Assembly: GCF_000429045.1 (NCBI RefSeq)
Contig: NZ_AUBC01000007.1
Location: 186,001-250,000, forward strand
DNA length: 64,000 nucleotides
Direction: 5' to 3'
From: Salinarimonas rosea DSM 21201
GTDB lineage: Bacteria; Pseudomonadota; Alphaproteobacteria; Rhizobiales; Beijerinckiaceae
Under the pieces are notes generated by a model, which was given only the letters and a program-made list of their open reading frames with translations, ran no database searches and had not been told where the DNA came from. Made by a program: the position numbers and the translations under genes. Every line of letters begins with the position of its first letter. The first letter of the stretch is position 1. Positions 42,477 to 50,022 of the stretch are shown here, one piece after another.

Positions 42477-43864
42477 GCTCTGTCTTCTGTGGGGACGTGC
42501 GAAAGCACATGGGTGAGCGGCGGGCGCACGAAGCGTCCGCGCCCGGGATCGGAGACGGTGGTGCCGTCGAACACGCGTTCGCCGCGCGACCAGGTGGCGG
42601 CGACGCGCCAGGGGAAGGTCATGCCGTCGTAGGGCGACCAGCCGACGACGTTGTGGCCGCTCTTCGCCGCATCGAACACGATCGGCTCGGGGGTGAGCAC
42701 GCAGATGTCGGCGTCGCGGCCCGGGGTGAGGGCGCCCTTGACGTGGTCGAGGCGGAAGTGCCGCGCCGGGTTCTGCGCCATCAGCCGCGCCGCCCAGGTC
42801 AGCGGCACGCCGCGCGCGAGCGCGCCGGCGACGAAGGCGGGGACCATCGCCTCGAGCCCGGGCACGCCGGACGCATTGTCGAACATGTTCGCGTGGCTCT
42901 TGCGATCGAGCGACCAGGAGACGTGATCGGTCGAGACGAGCCAGACGTTGCCCGCCGCCACCTGACGCCAGAGGCCCTCGCGTTCGGCGGCGGAGCGGAT
43001 CGGCGGATTGGCCTTCCCGCGCCCGCCGAGCCGCGGCATGTCCTCCTCCTCGGCCAGCACGAGGTAGTGGATCAGGCACTCGGCGGTGGCCGCGAAGCCC
43101 TGCGCGCGATAGCTCGCCGCGAGGTCGTAGCCGCGGGCGAGCGAGCAGTGCACCACGTGCGCCGGGCAGCCTGTGGCCGCACCCGTCTCGTAGATCTGCG
43201 CCATGGCGAGGAGCTCGGTCAGCGGCGGGCGCGAGAGGCCGTGCGCCCGCCAGTCGGCGATGCCCGCCGCCTTGGTGCGGGCGATGCCGGCCTGGACGGA
43301 TTCGTCGTCCTCGTTGTGCACGCCCGCGACGAGCCCGGTCTTCGCCACTTCGGCGAAGCAGTCCGCCAGGAGCGGCGGGGGGATGCGCGGGAAGCGAGTC
43401 GGGTGGGTGCCGAAGGTCGAGAACTTGAAGGCGCACACGCCCGCCTCGACCTGCTCGGGGATACGCGCCGGGCCCTCGTCCGGAGCGATCGTGCCGTAGA
43501 GCGCGAAGTCGACCCGCGCCTCGCGCGCGGCGTCCTGCGCCTTCGCCGTCACCTGCGCGGCGTTGTCGACCACCGCGCCCTCGTCGTAGGGCATGTCGAC
43601 CAGCGTGGTGACGCCCCCCGCCGCCGCCGAGCGCGTCGACCAGGCGAAGCCCTCCTGGCCCTTCTGCGAGAGCGAATGCGTCTGCGCGTCGATGGCGCCG
43701 GGCAGGATCAGCGCCCGCCCGAGGTCGTGCTTCTCTCGCGCCGCGGGCGCGACGCCCTCCCCCACCGCCGCGATGCTCTCGCCGCGCACGGCGACCCAGC
43801 CGGGGGAGAGGATGCGGCTCGGCAGGACGACAATGCCGGAGAGGACGAGATCGAAGTCGGACAT
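42473..43864 (-). CDS. Cyclic amidohydrolase (hydantoinase/allantoinase/dihydroorotase family)
   Basis: A 463-residue amidohydrolase-superfamily enzyme. The metal site shows Gln61-Thr62-His63 in PGAIDAQTHSLS where most relatives have His-x-His. It also has carbamylated-lysine candidate Lys147 (CAFKFSTFG), His in GVHNEDDE and in AHVVHCSLARG, and Asp in VSTDHVSW. The Gln substitution occurs in some dihydroorotase-like proteins, so the site is probably still functional. It hydrolyses a five- or six-membered cyclic amide. Coupling to a carbamoyl amidohydrolase and a DUF917 protein suggests a hydantoin, here hydantoin-5-propionate; allantoin is the conservative alternative. The gene is separated from the transporter upstream by a 447-bp repeat region. 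Confidence 0.88.
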   Translation of the reverse strand: MSDFDLVLSGIVVLPSRILSPGWVAVRGESIAAVGEGVAPAAREKHDLGRALILPGAIDAQTHSLSQKGQEGFAWSTRSAAAGGVTTLVDMPYDEGAVVDNAAQVTAKAQDAAREARVDFALYGTIAPDEGPARIPEQVEAGVCAFKFSTFGTHPTRFPRIPPPLLADCFAEVAKTGLVAGVHNEDDESVQAGIARTKAAGIADWRAHGLSRPPLTELLAMAQIYETGAATGCPAHVVHCSLARGYDLAASYRAQGFAATAECLIHYLVLAEEEDMPRLGGRGKANPPIRSAAEREGLWRQVAAGNVWLVSTDHVSWSLDRKSHANMFDNASGVPGLEAMVPAFVAGALARGVPLTWAARLMAQNPARHFRLDHVKGALTPGRDADICVLTPEPIVFDAAKSGHNVVGWSPYDGMTFPWRVAATWSRGERVFDGTTVSDPGRGRFVRPPLTHVLSHVPTEDRA

Positions 43865-44311
43865 CGGCAGGTCACCTCCAACGCGCGTTTCGAGTTTCGG
43901 CGAGGCCGTCCCGTGGACGACGCCGGCAACGCTCTCCCCTCTCCCTCGCGGAGCATCGATTCACGCATCGTCCGCGCCGGCCCGTCTCCTTCCCTGTAGG
44001 GGAAGGTGTCGCCGGCGAAGCCGGCGACGGATGGGGCGCGGCGCGAGAGCGACGCGTTCCGCGAAGCGGAAGCCTCGGCGTCCGGTCCCGCCGGTGCTCT
44101 TCGGCTTCGCCGAACGCGCGTCCCGCGCGCCCCATCCGTCTCGGCTTCGCCGAGACACCTTCCCCTACAGGGAAGGAGAGGGGTCGGGGGTGCGGAGCGT
44201 CGTGGACGCGCGAGACGTCGATGATGCGCCCGGCCAGCTGCACCGACCCGGTCGATGATCCTGCACCCTCCACACCCTCGGCCCTCTGCACGATCGGCCC
44301 CTTCGCCCTCA
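43865..44311. other. Intergenic region (447 bp) filled with nested palindromic repeats
   Basis: No gene was found. It holds the left end of a family B element at 43931-43953, a long family A palindrome at 43985-44179, and continuing family B sequence from 44175 to about 44295 (GGGGTCGGGGGTG, then degenerate CCACACCCTCGGCCCTC). It separates the permease gene from the amidohydrolase gene within the same-direction block. Confidence 0.75.
43985..44179. repeat. Long family A palindrome, about 55-bp inverted ends
   Basis: The left end starts TCTCCTTCCCTGTAGGGG and continues AAGGTGTCGCCGGCGAAGCC; the right end is the near-perfect inverted copy ending GGGAAGGAGA. The inner part contains further palindromes (GCTTCGCCGAAC, CGCGAAGCG). 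The RNA could fold into one extended hairpin between the transporter and amidohydrolase genes. Confidence 0.82.
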
Positions 44312-45049
44312 TCACGTGCGTCCCATCCTGCGCGCCAGCCGGCGCTCCGTCCACAGGAAGGCGTCGTAGATCAGGACCGCGAGCGCGCCCACCACGAGCC
44401 CGCCCTGGAGGATGAAGGCGATGTTGTCGGTGAGCAGCCCCGCGATGATCACCTCGCCGAGGGTCGAGGCGGCGACGGTCGAGCCGATCGTGGCGGTGGC
44501 GAGCGCGATCACGGTGGAGAGGCGGATGCCGGCGAGGATCACCGGGAGCGCCAGCGGCAGCTCCACCCGGAGGAGGCGCTGGCGCTCGGTCATGCCCATG
44601 CCGTCGGCGGCGTCGCGCACGGTCGGCTGGAGGTTGGTCAGCCCCGTGAGCGCGTTCTCGAAGATCGGCAGGAGGCCGTAGAGGAAGAGCGCGACGAAGG
44701 TCGGCGCGGCGCCGAAGCCGAGCGCGGGGACCGCCAGCGCGAGCACCGCGATCGGCGGGAAGGTCTGGCCGATGTTGGCGATCGAGCGGGACAGCGGCAG
44801 GAATTCCGTGCCGAAGGGCCGCGTCACCACGATGGCGAGGCCCACCGCCACGATCGTCGCCGCGAAGACCGCGGCGAAGACGAGGGCGAGGTGGTTCACG
44901 GCCAGCGTCAGCATGTCCGCCTGCACGTAGATCGGCGGCGCGCCGCGCTCGGTCAGCGGCGCGAAGAGCGGGCCGAAGGCCTCCGGCGCGAGGAGGAAGG
45001 CGAGGAGCACGACCAGCGTCGCGGCCCGCAGCACGGTGCCCGCGCTCAT
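44312..45049 (-). CDS. ABC transporter permease, YehW/OpuCB type
   Basis: A 245-residue inner-membrane protein with about six helices. IGQTFPPIAVLALAVPALGFG, GLLPIFENALTGL and GMGMTERQRLLRVELPLALPVILAGIRLSTVIALATATIGSTV are typical of OpuBB/OpuCB/YehW betaine-class permeases. It overlaps the ATPase gene by four bases. This is the second permease of the system and the last of the four importer genes in transcription order. Betaine-class importers move glycine betaine, choline, carnitine or, in the EgtU group, ergothioneine. Confidence 0.9.
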   Translation of the reverse strand: MSAGTVLRAATLVVLLAFLLAPEAFGPLFAPLTERGAPPIYVQADMLTLAVNHLALVFAAVFAATIVAVGLAIVVTRPFGTEFLPLSRSIANIGQTFPPIAVLALAVPALGFGAAPTFVALFLYGLLPIFENALTGLTNLQPTVRDAADGMGMTERQRLLRVELPLALPVILAGIRLSTVIALATATIGSTVAASTLGEVIIAGLLTDNIAFILQGGLVVGALAVLIYDAFLWTERRLARRMGRT

Positions 45050-45981
45050 GACGGCCTCGCCGCGTGCCGGGCGAGGCCGTCGAGCCGCACGCGCCCGACG
45101 ACGGCGCCGTCGCGCGCCACGGGCGCCGCCGCCCGGCCGGACCAGAGCAGCTCGGCCAGCGCGTCGCGCGCCGAGAGGCCCGCGTCGAGCGGCTCGCCCG
45201 GCGCCTCGCCGGGCTCGGCGAGGTCGCCGACCCGCGCCAGGGACAGAAGCCGGAAGGGCCGCTCGGGCGCCCCGATCAGCTCCTCGACGAACGGCGTGGC
45301 GGGCCGCGCGATGATATCCGCGGGCGCCGCGTACTGCAGGAGCGCGCCCGCATCCATCACCGCGATGCGGTGCCCGAGCCGGATCGCCTCCTCCATGTCG
45401 TGGGTGACGAGGACGATCGTCGTCCCGAACCGCGCCTGGATGGCGAGGAGGTCGTCCTGCGCCTTGGCGCGGATGATCGGGTCGAGCGCGCCGTAGGGCT
45501 CGTCCATCAGGAGGATGTTCGGCTCGGCCGCCAGCGCGCGGGCGACGCCGATGCGCTGCTGCTGCCCGCCGGAGAGCTCGTGCGGCATGCGCTCGCGGAA
45601 GGCTGCCGGGTCGAGCTGGAACAGCTCGAGCAGGTCGTCGACCCGCCGCGCCATGCGCTTGGCGTCCCAGCCCAGCAGGCTCGGGACCGTGCCGATGTTC
45701 TGCGCCACGGTGCGGTGCGGAAAGAGGCCGTGTCCCTGGATGGCGTAGCCGATGCGCCGGCGCAGCTCGTAGGCCGGGAGCGCGCGGTTGTCCTCCCCGT
45801 CGATGCGCACGCTGCCCGATGTGGGCTCGACCAGGCGGTTGATGGTGCGCATGAGCGTCGTCTTGCCCGACCCGGAGGTGCCGACGATGACGGCGATCGT
45901 CCCCGACGGCACCGTCATCGAGACGCGGTCGACCACGGTCGCATCGCCGTAGGTCTTGCTGACGGCGTCGATCTCGATCAT
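45046..45981 (-). CDS. ABC transporter ATP-binding protein, YehX/OpuCA type
   Basis: A 311-residue ATPase. Walker A is GTSGSGKTT (near 34-42), signature LSGGQQQR, Walker B ILLMDEPYGALD and the switch His in VLVTHDMEEA. The C-terminal 80 residues (about 225-311) form a degenerate regulatory region where OpuCA proteins have CBS domains (GLSARDALAELLWSGRAAAPVARDGAVVGRV, one CBS-like repeat). It powers uptake from the cytosolic face. Overlaps of four bases with both permease genes show tight translational coupling. Confidence 0.93.
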   Translation of the reverse strand: MIEIDAVSKTYGDATVVDRVSMTVPSGTIAVIVGTSGSGKTTLMRTINRLVEPTSGSVRIDGEDNRALPAYELRRRIGYAIQGHGLFPHRTVAQNIGTVPSLLGWDAKRMARRVDDLLELFQLDPAAFRERMPHELSGGQQQRIGVARALAAEPNILLMDEPYGALDPIIRAKAQDDLLAIQARFGTTIVLVTHDMEEAIRLGHRIAVMDAGALLQYAAPADIIARPATPFVEELIGAPERPFRLLSLARVGDLAEPGEAPGEPLDAGLSARDALAELLWSGRAAAPVARDGAVVGRVRLDGLARHAARPS

Positions 45982-47177
45982 CCTCGCGCCTCCTTCACGC
46001 CCGGGCGCTCGCTCATCTCGACGAGCGCATCGAGCACGATGGCTGCGCCCACCGCGAGCACGACGGTGGGGACGGCGCCGAGCAGGACGAGGTCCATCGC
46101 CGTCTGCCCGATTCCCTGGAAGACGAAGACGCCGAAGCCGCCCCCGCCGATCAGCGCCGCGATGGTGGCGAGCCCGATGTTCTGCACGAGCACGATGCGG
46201 ATGCCCGTCAGGATCACGGGGAAGGCGAGAGGCAGCTCGACGCGGGCGAGGCGCTGGCCGTCCGTCATGCCCATGCCGCGTGCCGCGTCGACGGTCTGGC
46301 GCGGCACGCCGTCGAGTCCGACCACGGTGTTCGAGACCACGGGCAGCAGCGAGTAGGCGTAGAGCGCCACCAGCGCCGGCGCCGCGCCGATGCCGGCGAT
46401 GCCGATCGCCGAGGCGCCGGGCACGGTCGCCGCGATCCAGGCCATCGGCGCGATGAGGAGGCCGAAGAGCGCGATCGAGGGGATCGTCTGGACGATGTTG
46501 AGGACGTTGAGCACCGGCCCGCGCAGGCGCGCGGAGCGCGTGCAGGCGATGCCGATCGGCACGCCCGTGAGCGTCGCGAGCGCCAGCGAGCCGAAGGCGA
46601 GGACGACGTGGGTGCGCGCCTCGCGCCAGAACGCGTCGGCCCGCGTGGCGTACTCGCGCAGCATCGAGAGGTCGTCCCACGAGCCGGAGAGGAGGATGGC
46701 CGCCAGGACCGCCGCCGTGGCGGCGAGGCCCGCGAGCCGCTTCACCGGCGAGAGGGCGAGGCGCGACAGCGCGTCCGCCACCATCAGCGCGAAGGCGAAG
46801 AGCAGCAGCCAGAAGCCCGACGCCGGCGAGACCCGGGCGAAGGTGTTCCCCTCCGGCGTGAGGAACGTTCCCGCGCGCCCGACGGCGAGGAGGAGCGCGA
46901 GGAGGGCGACGAGACCGGCCGCGAGGCGCAGCCGCACCGGCGTACGCACCAGCGCGACGAGGCCGGCGGCGGCGAGGACGGCGCACAGCGTCCAGGCGAT
47001 CGCCGGATCGAGTGCGCCGAGGATGTCTCGCGGCTCGCCCAGCACGATCCGGTTCGCCCGGAACGTCGCGAACGGCAGCGCCAGCGCCCCCGCCGCGACG
47101 AGCGCCGCGAGGAGCACGCCGAGCTTGTCGAGCGCGAGGCGCGCCGGCGGCGCGGCGGTGGAGATGCCGTGGGCCAT
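45978..47177 (-). CDS. ABC transporter permease, YehY type, with N-terminal extension
   Basis: A 399-residue inner-membrane protein. The N-terminal 180 residues add several hydrophobic helices (ALPFATFRANRIV, LAAGLVALLALLLAVG, FWLLLFAFALMVADAL), as in YehY. The C-terminal half is a regular permease domain (NVLNIVQTIPSIALFGLLIAP, GMGMTDGQRLARVELPLAFPVILTGIRIVLVQNIGLATIAALIGGGGFG). It pairs with the shorter permease at 44312. It is separated from the binding-protein gene by a family B palindromic repeat. Confidence 0.9.
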   Translation of the reverse strand: MAHGISTAAPPARLALDKLGVLLAALVAAGALALPFATFRANRIVLGEPRDILGALDPAIAWTLCAVLAAAGLVALVRTPVRLRLAAGLVALLALLLAVGRAGTFLTPEGNTFARVSPASGFWLLLFAFALMVADALSRLALSPVKRLAGLAATAAVLAAILLSGSWDDLSMLREYATRADAFWREARTHVVLAFGSLALATLTGVPIGIACTRSARLRGPVLNVLNIVQTIPSIALFGLLIAPMAWIAATVPGASAIGIAGIGAAPALVALYAYSLLPVVSNTVVGLDGVPRQTVDAARGMGMTDGQRLARVELPLAFPVILTGIRIVLVQNIGLATIAALIGGGGFGVFVFQGIGQTAMDLVLLGAVPTVVLAVGAAIVLDALVEMSERPGVKEARG

Positions 47178-47235
47178 GGCCGATCAGTTCCCCGTCATCG
47201 GCAATTCACGACGCCGCATGACGGCCGCGACGCTC

Positions 47236-47372
47236 TCCCCTCTCCCTCGTGGAGAGGGGTCGGGGGTGTGGGGCGTCGCGGTCTTGCGACGGGCTGATCC
47301 AGGCCCGCATCCACGTCGGCCGCAATTCTGCACGCCCCACACCCCTAGCCCCTCTCCACCAGGGAGAGGGGA
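47236..47372. repeat. Family B palindromic element between binding-protein and permease genes
   Basis: The left end reads TCCCCTCTCCCTCGTGGAGA then GGGGTCGGGGGTGTGGGGCG. The right end is its inverted copy (CGCCCCACACCCCTAGCCCC then TCTCCACCAGGGAGAGGGGA). Together they form about 42-bp arms with few mismatches around a 55-bp centre. Such a hairpin could protect the upstream binding-protein mRNA and raise its level relative to the permeases. Confidence 0.82.
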
Positions 47373-47396
47373 ACAGGTCGCGACCTTCATCTCACC

Positions 47397-48308
47397 TCAC
47401 TGCACGAAGCCCTCGCGCGTCAGGTAGTCCCGCGCGACCGCGCTCGCGGCCTCGCCGCCGACCTGGACGCGGGCGTTGAGCTCCTGGAGCGTCTCCAGGG
47501 TGAGGGACCCGAAGATCGGGTTCAGGATCTCCTCGATCTGCGGGTGCTCCTCGAGCACCGCGGCGCGCACCAGCGGGGCCGGCGCGTAGACCGGCTGGAC
47601 GCCCTGGTCGTCCTCCATGACCACGAGGCCCGAGGGCTCGATGCCGCCGTCCGTGCCGTAGACCATGGCGGCGTTGGCGCCGGAGGTCTGGCGCGCGGCC
47701 GCCGCGATCGTCGCCGCGGTGTCGCCGCCCGAGAGGGTGATCAGCTGGTCGGGGGAGAGCGTGAAGCCGTAGGTCTCCTGGAAGGCGGGAAGCGCCGCGG
47801 GCGAGTTCACGAACTCGGCGGAGGCCGCGAGGATCACCTCGCCGCCGCCGGAGACCCATTCGGCGAAGTCGGTCATCGTCGCGAGACCGTTCGCCTCGGC
47901 GAGGTCGGCACGCACCGCGATGGCCCAGGTGTTGTTCGCCGGCGCCGGCTGGAGCCAGACGATGTCGTTGGCCTCCCGATCGAGCTCGGCGGCGCGCTGG
48001 TAGCCGGCGTCGAAGTCCTTCCAGACCTCCGAGTCCGCCTCGTTGAAGAAGAAGGCCGCGTTGCCGGTGTACTCCGGATAGACGTCGATCTCGCCCGCGG
48101 TGATCGCCTCGCGCACGATCGGCGTGCCGCCGAGCTGGATGCGGTCGGTGGTCTCGATGCCGGCCTCGCCGAGCGCGTGGAGGATGATGTTGCCGAGCAC
48201 GCCGCCCTCGGTGTCGATCTTCGAGGAGACGACGACCTGGGCGTCGGCGGCGGCCGCGCCGCCCGCCAGGATTCCGGCGGCGACGAGGGTGGTGAGGACG
48301 GGACGCAT
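47397..48308 (-). CDS. ABC transporter substrate-binding protein, YehZ/OsmF (OpuAC-like) type
   Basis: A 303-residue periplasmic protein with a signal peptide (about 1-24; LTTLVAAGILAGGAAAADAQ). VVVSSKIDTEGGVLGNIILHALGEAGIETTDRIQLGGTPIVREAITAGEIDVYPEYTGNA, in pieces, is the OsmF/YehZ opening with the conserved PEYTGN. Binding proteins of this family hold a quaternary ammonium group in an aromatic cage; relatives in the EgtU group bind ergothioneine. The gene lies 67 bp after the MIO-less lyase and before the YehY-type permease. The start at 48308 follows GGGAGAACCGC. Confidence 0.9.
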   Translation of the reverse strand: MRPVLTTLVAAGILAGGAAAADAQVVVSSKIDTEGGVLGNIILHALGEAGIETTDRIQLGGTPIVREAITAGEIDVYPEYTGNAAFFFNEADSEVWKDFDAGYQRAAELDREANDIVWLQPAPANNTWAIAVRADLAEANGLATMTDFAEWVSGGGEVILAASAEFVNSPAALPAFQETYGFTLSPDQLITLSGGDTAATIAAAARQTSGANAAMVYGTDGGIEPSGLVVMEDDQGVQPVYAPAPLVRAAVLEEHPQIEEILNPIFGSLTLETLQELNARVQVGGEAASAVARDYLTREGFVQ

Positions 48309-48375
48309 GCGGTTCTCCCTTCGAGTCTCGGGGGCCGACATCGCGCCGGCACTGTGGGGAAACGCTCAAGCGCGG

Positions 48376-49917
48376 CTATCGGATCGGCCGCAGGGCGAAG
48401 ACGTCGTCCAATTCTGGCAGGGGCGCGAGGGATATCAACTCCCCCAGCACGTTTTCCGAGGCGAGCTCGCCCTCGATCGCCTCCACCTCCGCCGAGAGCG
48501 GGCGGTCGACGTCGTAGAAGGCGGCGTGGCGGCGCACGAGCTCGTAGACGTAGCCGGCGACGCCGCGGGGCCTGTCCCCGAGGATGTCCATCGCCTGCGC
48601 GGCGAGCAGCCCCTCGAGCGCGGCCATGCGGCGCAGGGCCCGCACCTGGCGATCGACGCGCTCGTTGACGAGCGGCAGGAACGCCGCCTCGTCCTCGAGC
48701 CCGCCGGCGACGACGAGGGGCTGGGCGGAGACCGGGTTCGACATCGACAGGATCCGCGTGAACAGCTCGCCCGCGAGCTTGATCACCGGCCCGAAGCCGG
48801 TGGCGATCGTGCCGGGCACGACGAGGTTCACGGGAAGGTCGCGGCGCGCGCCGTTGCCGAGGAGGACACAGCGGTTGAAGGAGTTGCGCGCCGCGTGGCA
48901 GAGCGCGACCTGCAGCGTCTCCATGAACAGCGTGACGTCGAGCGGCAGCGAGCCGCCGGAGGTCAGCACCTCGCCGTCGATGACGACGGGGTTGTCGTCG
49001 GTGCGGCCGGTGGCGGCGAGCACCTTGTCCGCCGAGACGAGGAGGCTCTGGAACAGCGTGCCGAAGACCTGCGCCATCATGCGCAAGGAGAGCGGGTCCT
49101 GCACGCTGGTGGCGTGCGGCCAGTCCCAGCCGCGTGCGTTCTCGTAGAGCCAGGCGCCGACGGTGGCCTCGCGCTCGGTCCCGACGTGGGCGACCGCCTT
49201 CCACGGCGCACGCGAGGCGCCGAGCGCGCCGGCGGTGGCGAGCCCGGTGGCGAGGAGGATGCGCATCGTGTGCGCCGCGGCGCGCGTCGCCTCGGCCGCG
49301 GCGGCGTGGCCGATGGCGTTGACCGAGATCGAGGCGAGCGAATCGCGCGGCAGCAGCCGGATCGGGGAGAGCCCGGCCTGCTGCAGCGCCACCGCCGCAG
49401 GCAGGCGCTTCTCCCGGTAGATCGCCTCGCCGACGCCGGTGAGCATGGCGCCGATCTGGCCCATCAGGCCGATGTCCGCGCAGCCGATCGAGCCCGTGCG
49501 GCGCACGACCGGGACCACGTCGTGCTCGAGCAGCGCGACATACGCCGCCACCAGCTCCGTCGAGCAGCCGACGCGCCCGGTGAGCGCCGTGTTGATGCGA
49601 ATGGTGATGGCGTTGCGCACGGTCGACAACGGGAACGGCGCGCCCGTGCCGAAATGGTGGGCGCGCACGAGCCCCGCGCTGAACGTATCGAGCGCGTCCT
49701 GCGACCAGGTCACGTCCTTCATCGCGCCGACGCCGGTAGTGGCGCCGTAGACCGGCACGCCGGCCTCGATCGCGCGATCGATGGCGGCGCGCGCCCGGCG
49801 CACCCGGGCGAGCGCATCGTCGTCCGCCCGCGGCACCGCGACCCCGGACCCGATGCGCACCATCGTCTCGAAGGAGAGCGGCGCGCCGGTGAGGGTGATG
49901 GCGGGCGGGGCGGGCAT
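48376..49917 (-). CDS. MIO-less histidine ammonia-lyase homologue; candidate ergothionase (trimethylamine-lyase)
   Basis: A 513-residue protein of the aromatic amino acid lyase superfamily. The active-site Tyr57 in PVYGATTGVGAMK, the helix LVRAHHFGTG, and the QDPLSLRMMAQVFG and TDDNPVVIDGEVLTSGG segments align with HutH. Where HutH has GSVGASGDLAPL, this protein has GSIGCADIGLMG (142-153). The Ala-Ser-Gly that cyclises to MIO is gone, checked on the DNA at about 49465-49500. Normal ammonia elimination needs MIO. An enzyme without it needs a better leaving group, such as trimethylammonium; the Treponema ergothionase is the known example. The gene is first in the block and is followed by a betaine-type importer. 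Confidence 0.85.
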   Translation of the reverse strand: MPAPPAITLTGAPLSFETMVRIGSGVAVPRADDDALARVRRARAAIDRAIEAGVPVYGATTGVGAMKDVTWSQDALDTFSAGLVRAHHFGTGAPFPLSTVRNAITIRINTALTGRVGCSTELVAAYVALLEHDVVPVVRRTGSIGCADIGLMGQIGAMLTGVGEAIYREKRLPAAVALQQAGLSPIRLLPRDSLASISVNAIGHAAAAEATRAAAHTMRILLATGLATAGALGASRAPWKAVAHVGTEREATVGAWLYENARGWDWPHATSVQDPLSLRMMAQVFGTLFQSLLVSADKVLAATGRTDDNPVVIDGEVLTSGGSLPLDVTLFMETLQVALCHAARNSFNRCVLLGNGARRDLPVNLVVPGTIATGFGPVIKLAGELFTRILSMSNPVSAQPLVVAGGLEDEAAFLPLVNERVDRQVRALRRMAALEGLLAAQAMDILGDRPRGVAGYVYELVRRHAAFYDVDRPLSAEVEAIEGELASENVLGELISLAPLPELDDVFALRPIR

Positions 49918-50022
49918 CGGGGTCTCGCGCGATCGGGCCTCGGCGCGGGGGATGCGCCGGGGCCGATCCTGACCACGGGCCGTCCCGCGCCGCAAGGGCG
50001 GGCGCGGCCCGGCGCGACCGCG

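Noticed and set aside
41217-43864. Plain allantoin degradation as the explanation of the amidohydrolase pair
   Set aside because: Not excluded, but no uricase, transthyretin-like, ureidoglycolate or xanthine genes are near, and the DUF917 protein, MIO-less lyase and betaine importer fit a thiohydantoin pathway better.
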